From Cellulophaga sp. HaHaR_3_176 (GTDB lineage Bacteria; Bacteroidota; Bacteroidia; Flavobacteriales; Flavobacteriaceae): a stretch of 64,000 nt of DNA. Location of the stretch: contig NZ_CP058990.1 in NCBI RefSeq assembly GCF_019021925.1, positions 2,134,001 to 2,198,000 of the forward strand. The letters run 5' to 3'. The notes beneath the pieces were generated by a model, which saw nothing but the letters and a program-made list of their open reading frames with translations, made no database searches and was not told the DNA's origin. Position 1 is the first letter of the stretch; each line of letters begins with the position of its first letter. A program made the translations under genes and the position numbers. Below are positions 53,835-63,327 of this stretch, piece by piece.

Positions 53835-56285
53835 TTATAATTTAAATTGTAATGTTGTATAAAATGTTCGTGGCTGAGAAGGTAAGATACCAGGTCCTGG
53901 ATAGCCTGTAGCTCTACGCGTAAAATAACTATTATCTAAAAGGTTATTTACACCTGTTTCTAATTTGAAATTTTTATAAGAATATGATACTGATAAATCT
54001 AAAATATCATAAGCAGGTATCTCTCCAATGATACCACTTTGACTCTCAAAATCTCTTGGAGAATTGGTGGCGTCTGTAAACTGACTACTTAAATATGTAT
54101 ACTGCAAACTACCTAACAGATCTTTATATCCAAAACCTATTCCTGTTTTTATATTAAAATCAGGAATAAACTCAACTTTATTTCCTACCACGTTATTCTC
54201 TTCTGATGAAATATACTCACTACCTGTAAATGCCATATTTGCAAATACATTCAGCTTACCACTCTTGTTATGTGATAGTACTTCCCACACATTAAAATCA
54301 ACAAAACTTTCTAATCCGTATGTTATAGCATCACCTATATTACTTCTAAAACGCTCTTGTTGAATATCACTAACAGAGCGAAGTATGACACCTAAACGAT
54401 CATCATATCGCAATAAAAAGCCTCCTATATCATAGGATAAGACATTAGATATTCTACCCCTTGCTCCCAAATCAAATGTATAACCACTTTCATCTGAAAT
54501 ATCTGGATCTACAGTTAATGAAGGGTTATTAATACGAATATCATTAAAAGTAACCGATCTATAATTTTGACTAAAATTACCATATAACTCTAATGAATTA
54601 AGCGGCTTATAACTCACTCCAACACCTAATAAAACAAATTGACGTGCAAAATCTTTATTATCTGAAACATCTTCATTCAATATAGGATTGCCTGCTATAT
54701 CTAAATTTATTTGCTTGAACTCCCCTTCGCTTTCTGTTTTTATATATTCGAAACGTATACCTGGAGTAATTGATAGATTATCTTTTATCTTAAAAATATT
54801 CTCTGCAAAAATTGCTAAATTCAAGTTAGGAAACTCAAAGTCACTTTGTCTTGAATAGTTTGGATATTCATCATTAGCAAAACTAAAATCTGCATCAGCT
54901 CCATTTGTTCCCGGCCCTTGACGCTCTGAATTTTTAGATTGATAATATTTAGAGCCTATTAAAAAAGTATGGTCTCCATCGAATAAATTATATCGCGTTA
55001 AAACTCTAGCTTCTGCTCCCCAGTTGTTAAAATTGCCAACAATAAGCTCTCTTGGTGCTGTTAAATCATCTTCTTGAGAAACTCTATTTTCTCTAAAACC
55101 AACAGATTTTCTAAAAGCATCTAAAGCAAACAGATTTAAACTAAAGTCTGTTTTGCTCGAAAAAGCATGATCTAATCTCATAGAATACAATTTCCAGTCT
55201 ACATTAAACCAGTTTCTCGTTCTATTACTAAACGTTGGGTCATCTTCAAATTGTTGATCCGTTAAACCTCCTGGCTGGTGTGCCAAATAATTTAAATAAC
55301 TAAATTCAAAAGTAAGTTTTGTTCTATCAGTAAAATTATGGTTTACATGAATATAGCCATTATAAGAATCAAATTCAGAATTTGGTCGAAATCCATTTCC
55401 TGTTTTATAATTATAAAAAGCATAATACTGTGTTTTACCTACCGTACCTCCGAGACTATTAAAGCTGGTGAATAAATTATTAGACCCCAATGTTTGCCTA
55501 GAAATCCACTCTATTTCTTTGTCAGGGTTAGGTTGCTTCATCTTAAAATTAATAAGCCCGCCAAATTGAGTTCCGTACTGTAAAGATGCTGCTCCTCTAA
55601 CCACTTCTATTTTATCTAAACCTTCTGCTGGTGGCGTATAATAACTCTCAGGATACCCCAAAACATCTGCAGAAATATCATATCCATTTTGCCTCGTATT
55701 AAAGCTTGCCGTTCTGTTTGGGTCTAGGCCTCTACCTCCAATATTAAGCTGTAAACCAGCATCACTATTATCGTATATATTTAAACCTACTACCTGCGCA
55801 TATAATTGCCTAGCTGTACCACTTGCTAAATTCGCTGTAAGATTATCAATTAACACAACCTCACTCTTTTTTCCTTCATAAATTGCAGTCCCTTCTACTG
55901 CCTTTAATTTATTTAAAGCAAAAATCTTTTCTTTTCTAGCCACCAAAACAACTTCCGATAATTTTTCGCCAAGAGTTTCTAATTTTAAAGATAAAGAAGT
56001 GCTTTTATTCACCTCTAAAGTGTTTTCTAATATTGCATATTCAAAAGAAAAAACAACTAATTTATAGGTACCCGACTTTACATTTTCGAAAGTAAAAGCT
56101 CCATTTGAATCACTAATAACTTTTTTTGATAACTCATAGATGTAAATCTCTGCTCCTGTTACAGGTTCGTTATCTATAGCGTTAGTAACTGTGCCCGAAA
56201 TAGTAAATTGAGCATTCATACAAGCAGATGCTAATAATAAAAATATTACTATTATAATCGTTTTAAAATCCTTTAATATCATCAT
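53835..56285 (-). CDS. TonB-dependent outer membrane receptor
   Basis: This 816-residue receptor has a signal peptide (ends SACMNAQ) and a carboxypeptidase-like N-terminal domain (about 28-110). A plug domain follows with LNIGGRGLDPNRTASF and LDKIEVVRGAASLQYGTQFGG, and then a 22-strand-type beta-barrel to the C-terminal FYTTLQFKL. The sequence looks like the FecA-like siderophore or metal-chelate receptors. It starts 23 bases inside the HTTM gene and is the last gene of the DUF4856-imelysin-HTTM operon, so iron or another metal is the likely cargo. The ligand is not determinable. Confidence 0.93.
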   Translation of the reverse strand: MMILKDFKTIIIVIFLLLASACMNAQFTISGTVTNAIDNEPVTGAEIYIYELSKKVISDSNGAFTFENVKSGTYKLVVFSFEYAILENTLEVNKSTSLSLKLETLGEKLSEVVLVARKEKIFALNKLKAVEGTAIYEGKKSEVVLIDNLTANLASGTARQLYAQVVGLNIYDNSDAGLQLNIGGRGLDPNRTASFNTRQNGYDISADVLGYPESYYTPPAEGLDKIEVVRGAASLQYGTQFGGLINFKMKQPNPDKEIEWISRQTLGSNNLFTSFNSLGGTVGKTQYYAFYNYKTGNGFRPNSEFDSYNGYIHVNHNFTDRTKLTFEFSYLNYLAHQPGGLTDQQFEDDPTFSNRTRNWFNVDWKLYSMRLDHAFSSKTDFSLNLFALDAFRKSVGFRENRVSQEDDLTAPRELIVGNFNNWGAEARVLTRYNLFDGDHTFLIGSKYYQSKNSERQGPGTNGADADFSFANDEYPNYSRQSDFEFPNLNLAIFAENIFKIKDNLSITPGIRFEYIKTESEGEFKQINLDIAGNPILNEDVSDNKDFARQFVLLGVGVSYKPLNSLELYGNFSQNYRSVTFNDIRINNPSLTVDPDISDESGYTFDLGARGRISNVLSYDIGGFLLRYDDRLGVILRSVSDIQQERFRSNIGDAITYGLESFVDFNVWEVLSHNKSGKLNVFANMAFTGSEYISSEENNVVGNKVEFIPDFNIKTGIGFGYKDLLGSLQYTYLSSQFTDATNSPRDFESQSGIIGEIPAYDILDLSVSYSYKNFKLETGVNNLLDNSYFTRRATGYPGPGILPSQPRTFYTTLQFKL

Positions 56286-57627
56286 TAAAATTAAGTATCC
56301 ATTTTTTTGGTTTGAAAGAATCTTTTTCTTCCACTAAATCAACTTTCGGATCTACATAAGGTTGACTCAACCGACCATTTAAAGCTACATAACTTTCTAC
56401 ATAAACTGCTATATTTTTCTCCCCGTTATCAGAAAAATGATTCGCTAGAAAGTGTGCATATTGTAAAATAAAATCTGGCTGCGTACTCATTTGTTTTTCC
56501 TGAAAAGAAGATAAAAAATCATCATTATCAACTAAAAAAGAAGTCCCCTTTTCTTTATCAACCACTTTAAATTGTGCGTAACCTGCTTTTTCCATTAGCA
56601 TAACCCGCCATGAAAAACGATACCCCTCTTCTGTCCAAAAGAGTTCGTTTTTATAAGCTAAATAACGCCACGGCAAAAGTAATTGTATTATTAGAAACAG
56701 ACCTAATATTAACAGTGGAATTTTATGATTTGATATTGTATCTATCTGGTTACTAACACCATCTTGTTTGATAGGCTTTAAGCTTAAAAGTTTTGATGTT
56801 TTTTGAATTAACTTTTCATGAAAACTAGCATCAAAAAAGATTAATGCACTTACTATCATTACAAAAGGAAATACTCCGATAGGAAATAAAATACGAGTTA
56901 ACACGTGAAACATTATTACTAGAAAAAAACCCAACCAACGTGTTGGTTTATATAATAATAAAAAAGGAATTAATAAATCATAAAGAGCACCGCCCCAACT
57001 AAAAGCATAATGCACCCACTCTTTTTGCAATAAGCTACCTAACAATGGTAAATCGTAATTAGATGGTAACCAAATTTTAAGTGGCATAGCACTCAATAAC
57101 CAATCACTATTAAGTTTTGCCAAACCTGCATAAAAATATACAATAAACAGCATTACTTTTATACAGTCTATATTCCATTTAGGAATAATCAATTTTTGTT
57201 TTAAAGGATTTAAATAAGCGTCTATAGAAAATGTTGCATTAGCTGGTAAAAACATAAGCATAAAACTAAGACAGCTAACAAAATAATAATGATTTAAGTA
57301 TGTTGTTTTATCCATCAATTCGATATATGTAAAACACAGAAAGAAGAGAACAATACTAAATCTATATTTGTAACCAATAGTTATTAAAATAGAGGTTACA
57401 AAACATACAGCAAATAAAAAATAAGTGTAAATACCTAGTGGCTTTATCCATTCAAAACCAAAATAAGAAAAGAAAAATTTAGGTTGAATATACAATTTAT
57501 CTACCCAACCATAACTTAAAAACCTGATTGTACTGAATAACATCATTAAACCAAAAAAAACACGAAAGACCGCTAAATTAGCGGCCTTAGTGTTTTTAGA
57601 TAAATATGTGTTCAGTAAATATTTCAT
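56263..57627 (-). CDS. HTTM domain membrane protein
   Basis: This 454-residue integral membrane protein has the horizontally transferred transmembrane (HTTM) domain related to vitamin-K-dependent gamma-carboxylase, with AVFRVFFGLMMLFSTIRFL, IELMDKTTYLNHYYFVSCL and FIVYFYAGLAKLNSDWLL. About eight transmembrane segments precede a soluble region of roughly 130 residues. Carboxylase activity has not been shown for such bacterial members. Its ATG overlaps the imelysin stop by one base (TAATG) and its end overlaps the TonB receptor gene, so translation is coupled through all three. Confidence 0.9.
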   Translation of the reverse strand: MKYLLNTYLSKNTKAANLAVFRVFFGLMMLFSTIRFLSYGWVDKLYIQPKFFFSYFGFEWIKPLGIYTYFLFAVCFVTSILITIGYKYRFSIVLFFLCFTYIELMDKTTYLNHYYFVSCLSFMLMFLPANATFSIDAYLNPLKQKLIIPKWNIDCIKVMLFIVYFYAGLAKLNSDWLLSAMPLKIWLPSNYDLPLLGSLLQKEWVHYAFSWGGALYDLLIPFLLLYKPTRWLGFFLVIMFHVLTRILFPIGVFPFVMIVSALIFFDASFHEKLIQKTSKLLSLKPIKQDGVSNQIDTISNHKIPLLILGLFLIIQLLLPWRYLAYKNELFWTEEGYRFSWRVMLMEKAGYAQFKVVDKEKGTSFLVDNDDFLSSFQEKQMSTQPDFILQYAHFLANHFSDNGEKNIAVYVESYVALNGRLSQPYVDPKVDLVEEKDSFKPKKWILNFNDDIKGF

Positions 57628-58757
57628 TAATCTCCGTCTGCATCAACAAAATCAACGTTTATACTTAATGCCTGCATCATATCAACTTTAAGCAAAATTA
57701 CATTTCGTTGTAATTCATCGTAAGTCTCTGTCATTTTAGTATTATCATTTTCAACTTGAAAAGATAAATCTGCATTTAATTCCGCAGCTTTTACTTTTGA
57801 CGTTTCAAACTGGTTATTAATTAAAGTACTTAAGTCTTCGCTATTTTTAATTGTATTTAAAAAATCTAAATATGCTTTTAGACTTAAACCCGTTTCATTT
57901 GAATTGAAATTTTTTCCATTAAAAAAATCTTGACTTGCATCAATTGCACTTAACAACAATTGTTTTCCAATTTGTTTACTATACAAAGCCTCTACGTTTA
58001 AAGGTAATGGTTCTGTTGAAAAAACACCCGCTGGAATACCAACTTTACCTGCTCTCAACGATTTTTCGTAGTAAAAAAGAAAATCATTAACCAATTTATC
58101 AACTGAGCCTGTTGCTGAAGAGCTTGTTGCTGCAACAAATGAAGCTCTATAACTACCTTGCCAATCAGATAAAACTGTTGTTGATAATTCTAAAACAGTA
58201 GTTGCAAGATCGTTCAAATATTTTTTATACCCTTCTGAATTTGAACCCGTACTATAAAAACTAACTATTTCTACATCTGTAGTTGCAAGACCATTAATCA
58301 TATAGTCAATTGCAGGAAAACCTTGAATAGCTATATTTGATGGTAATGCAAAATTATAAGATCCACTAGTAATACTACTTTCTATATTTGTTACAGCTGT
58401 AGGATATACGTTTAAACGGTTTCTAAAATTAATTTCTTCTGCTTTCCCTATTTCAAACATTGAAACACTTTGAAAAGAATCATAAGATGCTACCCATATA
58501 TCACGTAAGCTTTGTAAATTTTCTTCATTAGGATTTTCAGTAAACACTGTTGAAGCTTGGGCTAAAGCAGCAGCACTAATATTAAAAGATTCATGAGCAG
58601 GTATAATTATATTATCAGCCCAATTTATAAGCATTGCTCCTCTATCAAAAGAATCTTCAATTCCTGGTCCACCATCAGATTCTCCATCATCACTTGTAGA
58701 ACAAGCAAAAACTACTAATCCTATAAGAATACAACTCCAAATTTTCATCATTTTCAT
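57627..58757 (-). CDS. Imelysin family lipoprotein
   Basis: This 376-residue lipoprotein has a lipobox at VFAC (cysteine 19) and an all-helical imelysin fold (PF09375), with RDIWVASYDSFQ, LNVYP and GFPAIDYMI. In imelysins the GxHxxE motif marks a putative metal site. Here the matching segment is GFPAID, so the histidine is lost and the glutamate becomes aspartate. Family members are iron-regulated surface or periplasmic proteins of unclear chemistry. It sits between DUF4856 and HTTM genes in a probable metal-acquisition operon. Confidence 0.9.
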   Translation of the reverse strand: MKMMKIWSCILIGLVVFACSTSDDGESDGGPGIEDSFDRGAMLINWADNIIIPAHESFNISAAALAQASTVFTENPNEENLQSLRDIWVASYDSFQSVSMFEIGKAEEINFRNRLNVYPTAVTNIESSITSGSYNFALPSNIAIQGFPAIDYMINGLATTDVEIVSFYSTGSNSEGYKKYLNDLATTVLELSTTVLSDWQGSYRASFVAATSSSATGSVDKLVNDFLFYYEKSLRAGKVGIPAGVFSTEPLPLNVEALYSKQIGKQLLLSAIDASQDFFNGKNFNSNETGLSLKAYLDFLNTIKNSEDLSTLINNQFETSKVKAAELNADLSFQVENDNTKMTETYDELQRNVILLKVDMMQALSINVDFVDADGD

Positions 58758-58777
58758 ACCAATCTTTTTATCAACAC

Positions 58778-58808
58778 TAAGCCTTCTTTATACTATAAAG
58801 AAGGCTTA
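58778..58808. other. Intercistronic hairpin in the DUF4856-imelysin operon
   Basis: TAAGCCTTCTTTA and TAAAGAAGGCTTA form a perfect 13-base stem around a five-base loop between the DUF4856 stop and the imelysin start. On the minus strand it lacks a U tract (the T run lies on the plus side), so it more likely stabilises or processes the transcript, or lowers read-through into the imelysin, HTTM and receptor genes, than fully terminates it. Confidence 0.7.
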
Positions 58809-58832
58809 ATTTTTTATTTATGTAAAATATAA

Positions 58833-60056
58833 TTATTCAACACTTGCAGCTTGTGCAACAGTAAAATCAAATTTAGCAGCAATAGCTTCTGATATTTCTT
58901 CTATTGTTTCTGCCTCTAAATCCCATAAACCATTTTCACCATCTCCTAAAAGTTGTAAAAGTAATCCATCAACTTCTTCTTTACTAAAAAATGGAGTATT
59001 TGTTCCTGGTTTTCTAGTAAATCTTAAGCTATAAACAAAACCATAGGCTTCTGATAATGCGTGGAATGAACCTGTTCTTTCTTCACTTACAATTTTTGTT
59101 TTTGCTTGTTGAAGATAATAGATACCTCTAACTGCTATAACTTCAGATATTTTTTCACGAATTATTTCTGCTTGCTCATCACGAACATCGTATTGTTTTG
59201 CTACAATCGCAGCTCTACCTAATTTAAAAGCTTCAAAAATTTCTGAAGCGATTGTTGAGAAGTCTGCATCATCATTAACACGACCTGTATATTCATTTAA
59301 AAATTTATCATCTTCACCAATCGTTAAATTTGGGTTGGCAATATTTTCAGAAGTACCATATATATAACCATAAGCTTCATCCCATTTATGCTCCATAGAT
59401 GTGTATGTTTTTCCATCTTCAAGTACATCGTTATCATTATTCTCACGGTTACTTTCTGCATCTAAAACAGAAGTACTTAAGTAGTTATTCAAAATTTGAT
59501 CTGTCATTAAAGCCCCTAATAATGATTTTGCAAACATTTGATTGTACTCCAAACCATTAGCATTAACATACCTTGTTGAGGTACCATCAGCAATTTGACC
59601 TGCAACACCTGCAGATGCAACTGTATTTTCATTAGGAAAAACCTCATTAATTTGACCTGCAATATAACCCTCAAAATCTGCTTTTATAATTGCAGCCTCA
59701 GTAGTATTAGCTGCAAAAAAATCTGAAGATGCCGCTACTTTACTTCTTAAACTTTTATCTGAACTATTTAATGCTGTATCTGAAAAGTCATTAGCACCCT
59801 CTTCATGAGCAAACATTGCATTTAATGATGTTTCAGTTGCTGTATCAAAAGCCCTAAGTGCATCTACCGTTTCCCCTGCCATTAAAATTCTAGTCGTTTG
59901 TCCATCAAAACTCACTGTCGAGATACCATCTCTTTCAAACATGTATAATGAAGGATTTGTAATCCCTTCAATTTCCTCTACAGAATCGTTATCATCATTA
60001 TCACAAGAAACAAATAATAAACTTGCACAAAGTGGCAATAAAAGCAATTTTTTCAT
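58833..60056 (-). CDS. DUF4856 domain lipoprotein
   Basis: This 407-residue lipoprotein has its lipid cysteine at LFVSC (18) and an aspartate-rich linker, then a helical domain starting NPSLYMFERDGISTVSFDGQ. Conserved-looking parts include LNAMFAHEEGA, GLEYNQMFAKSLLGALMTDQ and MEHKWDEAYGYIYG. DUF4856 genes in Bacteroidota are found with imelysin, HTTM and TonB receptor genes, as here, and are thought to join metal uptake. The biochemical role is unknown. It is the first gene of the operon and has a well-formed promoter. Confidence 0.9.
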   Translation of the reverse strand: MKKLLLLPLCASLLFVSCDNDDNDSVEEIEGITNPSLYMFERDGISTVSFDGQTTRILMAGETVDALRAFDTATETSLNAMFAHEEGANDFSDTALNSSDKSLRSKVAASSDFFAANTTEAAIIKADFEGYIAGQINEVFPNENTVASAGVAGQIADGTSTRYVNANGLEYNQMFAKSLLGALMTDQILNNYLSTSVLDAESNRENNDNDVLEDGKTYTSMEHKWDEAYGYIYGTSENIANPNLTIGEDDKFLNEYTGRVNDDADFSTIASEIFEAFKLGRAAIVAKQYDVRDEQAEIIREKISEVIAVRGIYYLQQAKTKIVSEERTGSFHALSEAYGFVYSLRFTRKPGTNTPFFSKEEVDGLLLQLLGDGENGLWDLEAETIEEISEAIAAKFDFTVAQAASVE

Positions 60057-60098
60057 AACTATACTTATTAAGATTTAATATAAATAATCTTTCGATTG

Positions 60099-60128
60099 CA
60101 AATATATTATCAAAAATGGATTTGACAA
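60099..60128 (-). promoter_or_regulatory. Promoter of the DUF4856 metal-uptake operon
   Basis: On the minus strand TTG (60128-60126), a 19-base spacer and TATATTTG (60106-60099) match the phylum's consensus exactly, with transcription predicted near 60093. A 6-1-6 palindrome, ATTTATAATAAAT at 60134-60146, lies directly upstream and could be an operator, though it is all A and T. Confidence 0.75.
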
Positions 60129-60189
60129 ATTTTATTTATAATAAATCTAAATAAATCTTAAAATTTATGATTTCACTAATAAAAGCTTA

Positions 60190-61056
60190 TTAATGATATG
60201 AAGAAAATAACTCGGTAGCTTTATTATATGCAGCCTCAAATACCATCCAATTTACATTTGTACTAGCCTTTTCTGATGTAAAATAAGAAAGCATTTTTTC
60301 AGTTGGCATATTACCTGTCAATTCATCTTTAGCCATTGGGCAGCCTCCAAAACCTTGTACAGCACCATCAAACCTTCTACAACCGGCCTTATATGCGGCA
60401 TCTACTTTTTCGTGCCATTTAGTTGGTATTGTATGCAAATGCGCCCCAAACTCAATATTTGGATAATTAGGAATTAAATTGGAAAACAAATATGTAATAT
60501 CTTCTTTGGTTGATGTGCCCACTGTATCAGAAAGTGATAAAACATCAACCCCCATATTTACCAACTTTTCAGTCCACTCTCCTACTATATCAACATTCCA
60601 AGGGTCGCCGTAAGGATTTCCGAAACCCATCGAAATATAAGTAACTACTTTTTTATTATTCGATTTAGCTATTTCAATTATCTCTTTCAAAATATCAATT
60701 GACTCTGCTATAGTTTTATGCGTATTACGCATTTGGAAGTTTTCAGAAATAGAAAATGGATAACCTAAGTAATCTATTTTTGATTGCGCTGCAGCATCTT
60801 CTGCTCCGCGAGTATTAGCAACAATAGCTAGTAATTTACTTTCTGTTTTCGATAAATCTAACAAAGAAAGAACCTCTGCTGTATCTACCATTTGTGGTAT
60901 TGCTTTCGGGGAAACAAAACTACCAACATCAATAGTATCAAAACCACAACCTAATAACGATTGAATATACTTTACCTTTTCAGCCGTAGGTATAAAGGTT
61001 TTAATGCCTTGCATGGCATCTCTCGGACATTCAACTATTTTAACTTTATTAGACAT
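60190..61056 (-). CDS. Hydroxymethylglutaryl-CoA lyase
   Basis: This 288-residue TIM-barrel enzyme cleaves HMG-CoA to acetyl-CoA and acetoacetate in leucine breakdown. It has the catalytic arginine region VKIVECPRDAMQG, VGSFVSPKAIPQM, GAHLHTIP with metal-binding histidines, and FGGCPMAKDELTGN with the active-site cysteine loop. It is slightly shorter than mitochondrial forms but complete. Other leucine-degradation genes are not in the window. A LysE-type exporter gene lies immediately upstream on the same strand. Confidence 0.94.
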   Translation of the reverse strand: MSNKVKIVECPRDAMQGIKTFIPTAEKVKYIQSLLGCGFDTIDVGSFVSPKAIPQMVDTAEVLSLLDLSKTESKLLAIVANTRGAEDAAAQSKIDYLGYPFSISENFQMRNTHKTIAESIDILKEIIEIAKSNNKKVVTYISMGFGNPYGDPWNVDIVGEWTEKLVNMGVDVLSLSDTVGTSTKEDITYLFSNLIPNYPNIEFGAHLHTIPTKWHEKVDAAYKAGCRRFDGAVQGFGGCPMAKDELTGNMPTEKMLSYFTSEKASTNVNWMVFEAAYNKATELFSSYH

Positions 61057-61090
61057 TGCTTTATAGTTACTCTAGTTATCAAAATTACTA

Positions 61091-61717
61091 CTATTTATTT
61101 GAAAATAACAGATAGACTGCAATACCCAAGAAAACAGATACCTGAAGCCATTTTAAAACGACTCCAACCTTATTATTTCCCTTAATAAAACTTGAGAGTT
61201 GACTTGCAAGAATTGCAATTAAACTAAAAATAATAAACGAAACAAACATAAACAGCAATCCTAAAATATAAAACTGTAATAATGCGCTTATTGTTTCACT
61301 AAATAAAAACCCAGGAAAGAAAGCTAAGAAAAAAATGGTAACCTTTGGGTTTAACACATTCATTATAAAACCTTGCTTAAATAACTGAAAATCTGATTTA
61401 TCAGTTACACCCTTCTGCTGCAAATTTATATCAGAAGGACTTTTACAAACCATAAAGGCTAAATACACCAGATAAGCTGCTCCAAATAATTTTATAATAA
61501 AATAGATTGATTCATTCTCTTTTATTAATGCCGAAACACCAAAAGCCAAAAGCGATGTATGCACCAAACAACCAGAAATTAAGCCATAAACAGTGGCTAA
61601 GCCTTTTCTTTTACCATTAGCAATACTCTGTGTGAGTACAAATATATTATCTGGTCCTGGAGATACGGCTAGTGTAGCTGTTGCTAAAACAAATGCCAAA
61701 AGTATTTGATAGTTCAA
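61091..61717 (-). CDS. LysE family amino acid exporter
   Basis: This 208-residue membrane protein has six transmembrane segments and the LysE/RhtB signature near its start: FVLATATLAVSPGPDNIFVL, then GLISGCLVHTSLLAFGVSAL and KLFGAAYLVYLAFM, with FIMNVLNPKVTIFFLAFFPGF in the middle. The family exports amino acids or related compounds. The substrate is unknown. It ends 34 bases before the HMG-CoA lyase start and may be co-transcribed with it. Confidence 0.93.
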   Translation of the reverse strand: MNYQILLAFVLATATLAVSPGPDNIFVLTQSIANGKRKGLATVYGLISGCLVHTSLLAFGVSALIKENESIYFIIKLFGAAYLVYLAFMVCKSPSDINLQQKGVTDKSDFQLFKQGFIMNVLNPKVTIFFLAFFPGFLFSETISALLQFYILGLLFMFVSFIIFSLIAILASQLSSFIKGNNKVGVVLKWLQVSVFLGIAVYLLFSNK

Positions 61718-61789
61718 ATTTCATAATGCTTTTTGAAATTACAAAATACAAATAAGATTGTGCTTTATTTTATATCTTGTATAAAAAAC

Positions 61790-62206
61790 ATGAATCTTAA
61801 ATTATTTATTTACACAATTGTTTCTTCATTATTACTCTTAAGCTTCAACACTTTTGAAACAAAAACTCCCAAAACAACTAATTTGATGATATCAGAAAAT
61901 GACTCTCTGCTCAGGCATGTCGTACTTTTTAAATTTAAAGACAATGCTCCTGATGAAAAAATAAAAGAAATAGAAAATGCATTTAACGAATTACCCTCTA
62001 AAATACCTCAAATACTAGATTATGAATGGGGATTAAACAACAGTCCAGAGAATCTTAATAAAGGACTTACTCATTGCTTTTTCTTAACTTTTAAAAACGA
62101 AGCTGATAGGGCAATTTATTTACCTCACCCAGATCACAAAGCTTTCGGAACTTTATTAGATTCTTACTTAGATGATGTTTTAGTAGTAGATTATTGGACG
62201 AAATAA
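61790..62206 (+). CDS. Dabb (stress-responsive A/B barrel) family protein
   Basis: This 138-residue protein has an N-terminal hydrophobic leader (NLKLFIYTIVSSLLLLSFN) and a Dabb domain (PF07876) with RHVVLFKFKDNAPDEKI, a LNKGLTHCFFLTFKNEADR strand-helix and PHPDHKAF. Dabb domains form dimeric alpha/beta barrels, and some are enzymes. An open frame extends upstream to a TTG at 61733, but the ATG at 61790 keeps a proper signal sequence and is preferred. The exact activity is unknown. Confidence 0.87.
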   Translation: MNLKLFIYTIVSSLLLLSFNTFETKTPKTTNLMISENDSLLRHVVLFKFKDNAPDEKIKEIENAFNELPSKIPQILDYEWGLNNSPENLNKGLTHCFFLTFKNEADRAIYLPHPDHKAFGTLLDSYLDDVLVVDYWTK

Positions 62207-63247
62207 TTAAGCTTGCTTTTCTAAAATTGCTTTATTTATTTTTTTAACTAAAGCTGGCCCTTCATAAATGAAACCAGTCCATAGTTGTATTAAATCAGCA
62301 CCTGCATCTAATTTTTCTAATGCATCTTCTGCTGTATTAATACCACCTACCCCTATAATTGGAAACGCCTTATTACTTTTTTCTGATAAAAAACGAATTA
62401 CTTCAGTACTTCTTTCTCTAAGCGGTTTACCACTTAATCCTCCGTTTTCTTTCAACAGAGATTCTGAAGATTTTAAATTATCTCTTGCTATAGTAGTGTT
62501 AGAAGCTATTATACCATCAATTTTTGTATCGGCTACAATAGTGATAATATCTAACAATTGATCATCAGTTAAATCTGGTGCTATTTTTAATAAAATTGGC
62601 TTTTCTTTTGCATCCTTAATAACTGCCAATTTAGAATTTTCTAATTTTAGCTGATTTAATAAAGCTGTTAATGGTTCTTTATCTTGTAATTCTCTTAAAC
62701 CGGGTGTATTAGGTGAACTTACATTTACAACAAAATAATCAACATGTTCAAATAAAGCATTAAAACAGCTTAAATAATCATCCGTAGCCTTATCATTAGG
62801 TGTTACCTTATTTTTACCTATATTGCCTCCAACAATAACTTTATGCTCTTTTTTAAGCTCTTTGACTGCCTCTAAAACACCAAGATTATTAAACCCCATT
62901 CGATTAATAATTGCTTTATCCGCTTTTAATCTAAAAAGTCTTTTTTTTGGATTACCATCTTGTGGCTGAGGAGTAAGTGTTCCTATCTCTATAAATCCGA
63001 AACCAAAATCGGATAACTCGTTGTATAGTTGTGCATTTTTATCAAAACCAGCCGCTAAGCCTACTGGATTTTTAAAGGTAAGACCAAATAATTTTCGCTC
63101 AAGTTTTTTATCTTCTATTGAATAGATAGATCTGAAAATTCTTGAAAAACCAATTTTTCCGAAAAATTTAATCATTGAAAATGAAAAATGGTGTATTTTT
63201 TCTGGATCAAATAAGAAAAAAATAGGTCGTATTAATAATTTATACAT
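62207..63247 (-). CDS. pyrD: Quinone-dependent dihydroorotate dehydrogenase
   Basis: This 346-residue class 2 enzyme oxidises dihydroorotate to orotate in pyrimidine synthesis, passing electrons to quinone. An amphipathic N-terminal part ([20 protein letters not shown]) binds the membrane. The FMN barrel has [36 protein letters not shown] with the class 2 catalytic serine, and [12 protein letters not shown]. An open frame reaches a TTG at 63274, but that codon overlaps the -7 promoter element, so the ATG at 63247 is used. It abuts the Dabb gene's stop. Confidence 0.95.
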   Translation of the reverse strand: MYKLLIRPIFFLFDPEKIHHFSFSMIKFFGKIGFSRIFRSIYSIEDKKLERKLFGLTFKNPVGLAAGFDKNAQLYNELSDFGFGFIEIGTLTPQPQDGNPKKRLFRLKADKAIINRMGFNNLGVLEAVKELKKEHKVIVGGNIGKNKVTPNDKATDDYLSCFNALFEHVDYFVVNVSSPNTPGLRELQDKEPLTALLNQLKLENSKLAVIKDAKEKPILLKIAPDLTDDQLLDIITIVADTKIDGIIASNTTIARDNLKSSESLLKENGGLSGKPLRERSTEVIRFLSEKSNKAFPIIGVGGINTAEDALEKLDAGADLIQLWTGFIYEGPALVKKINKAILEKQA

Positions 63248-63263
63248 TTCAGCGAAATTTTTG

Positions 63264-63271
63264 CAAAAATA
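63264..63271 (-). promoter_or_regulatory. -7 element upstream of pyrD
   Basis: On the minus strand this reads TATTTTTG, an exact TAnnTTTG match, giving a leader of about ten bases before ATG 63247. A -33 TTG is not found at the usual distance. Confidence 0.48.
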
Positions 63272-63327
63272 CAAACATCACCAATGAAATTAACTATTTA
63301 CCACCACTTTTATCAAAAAAAATAATA

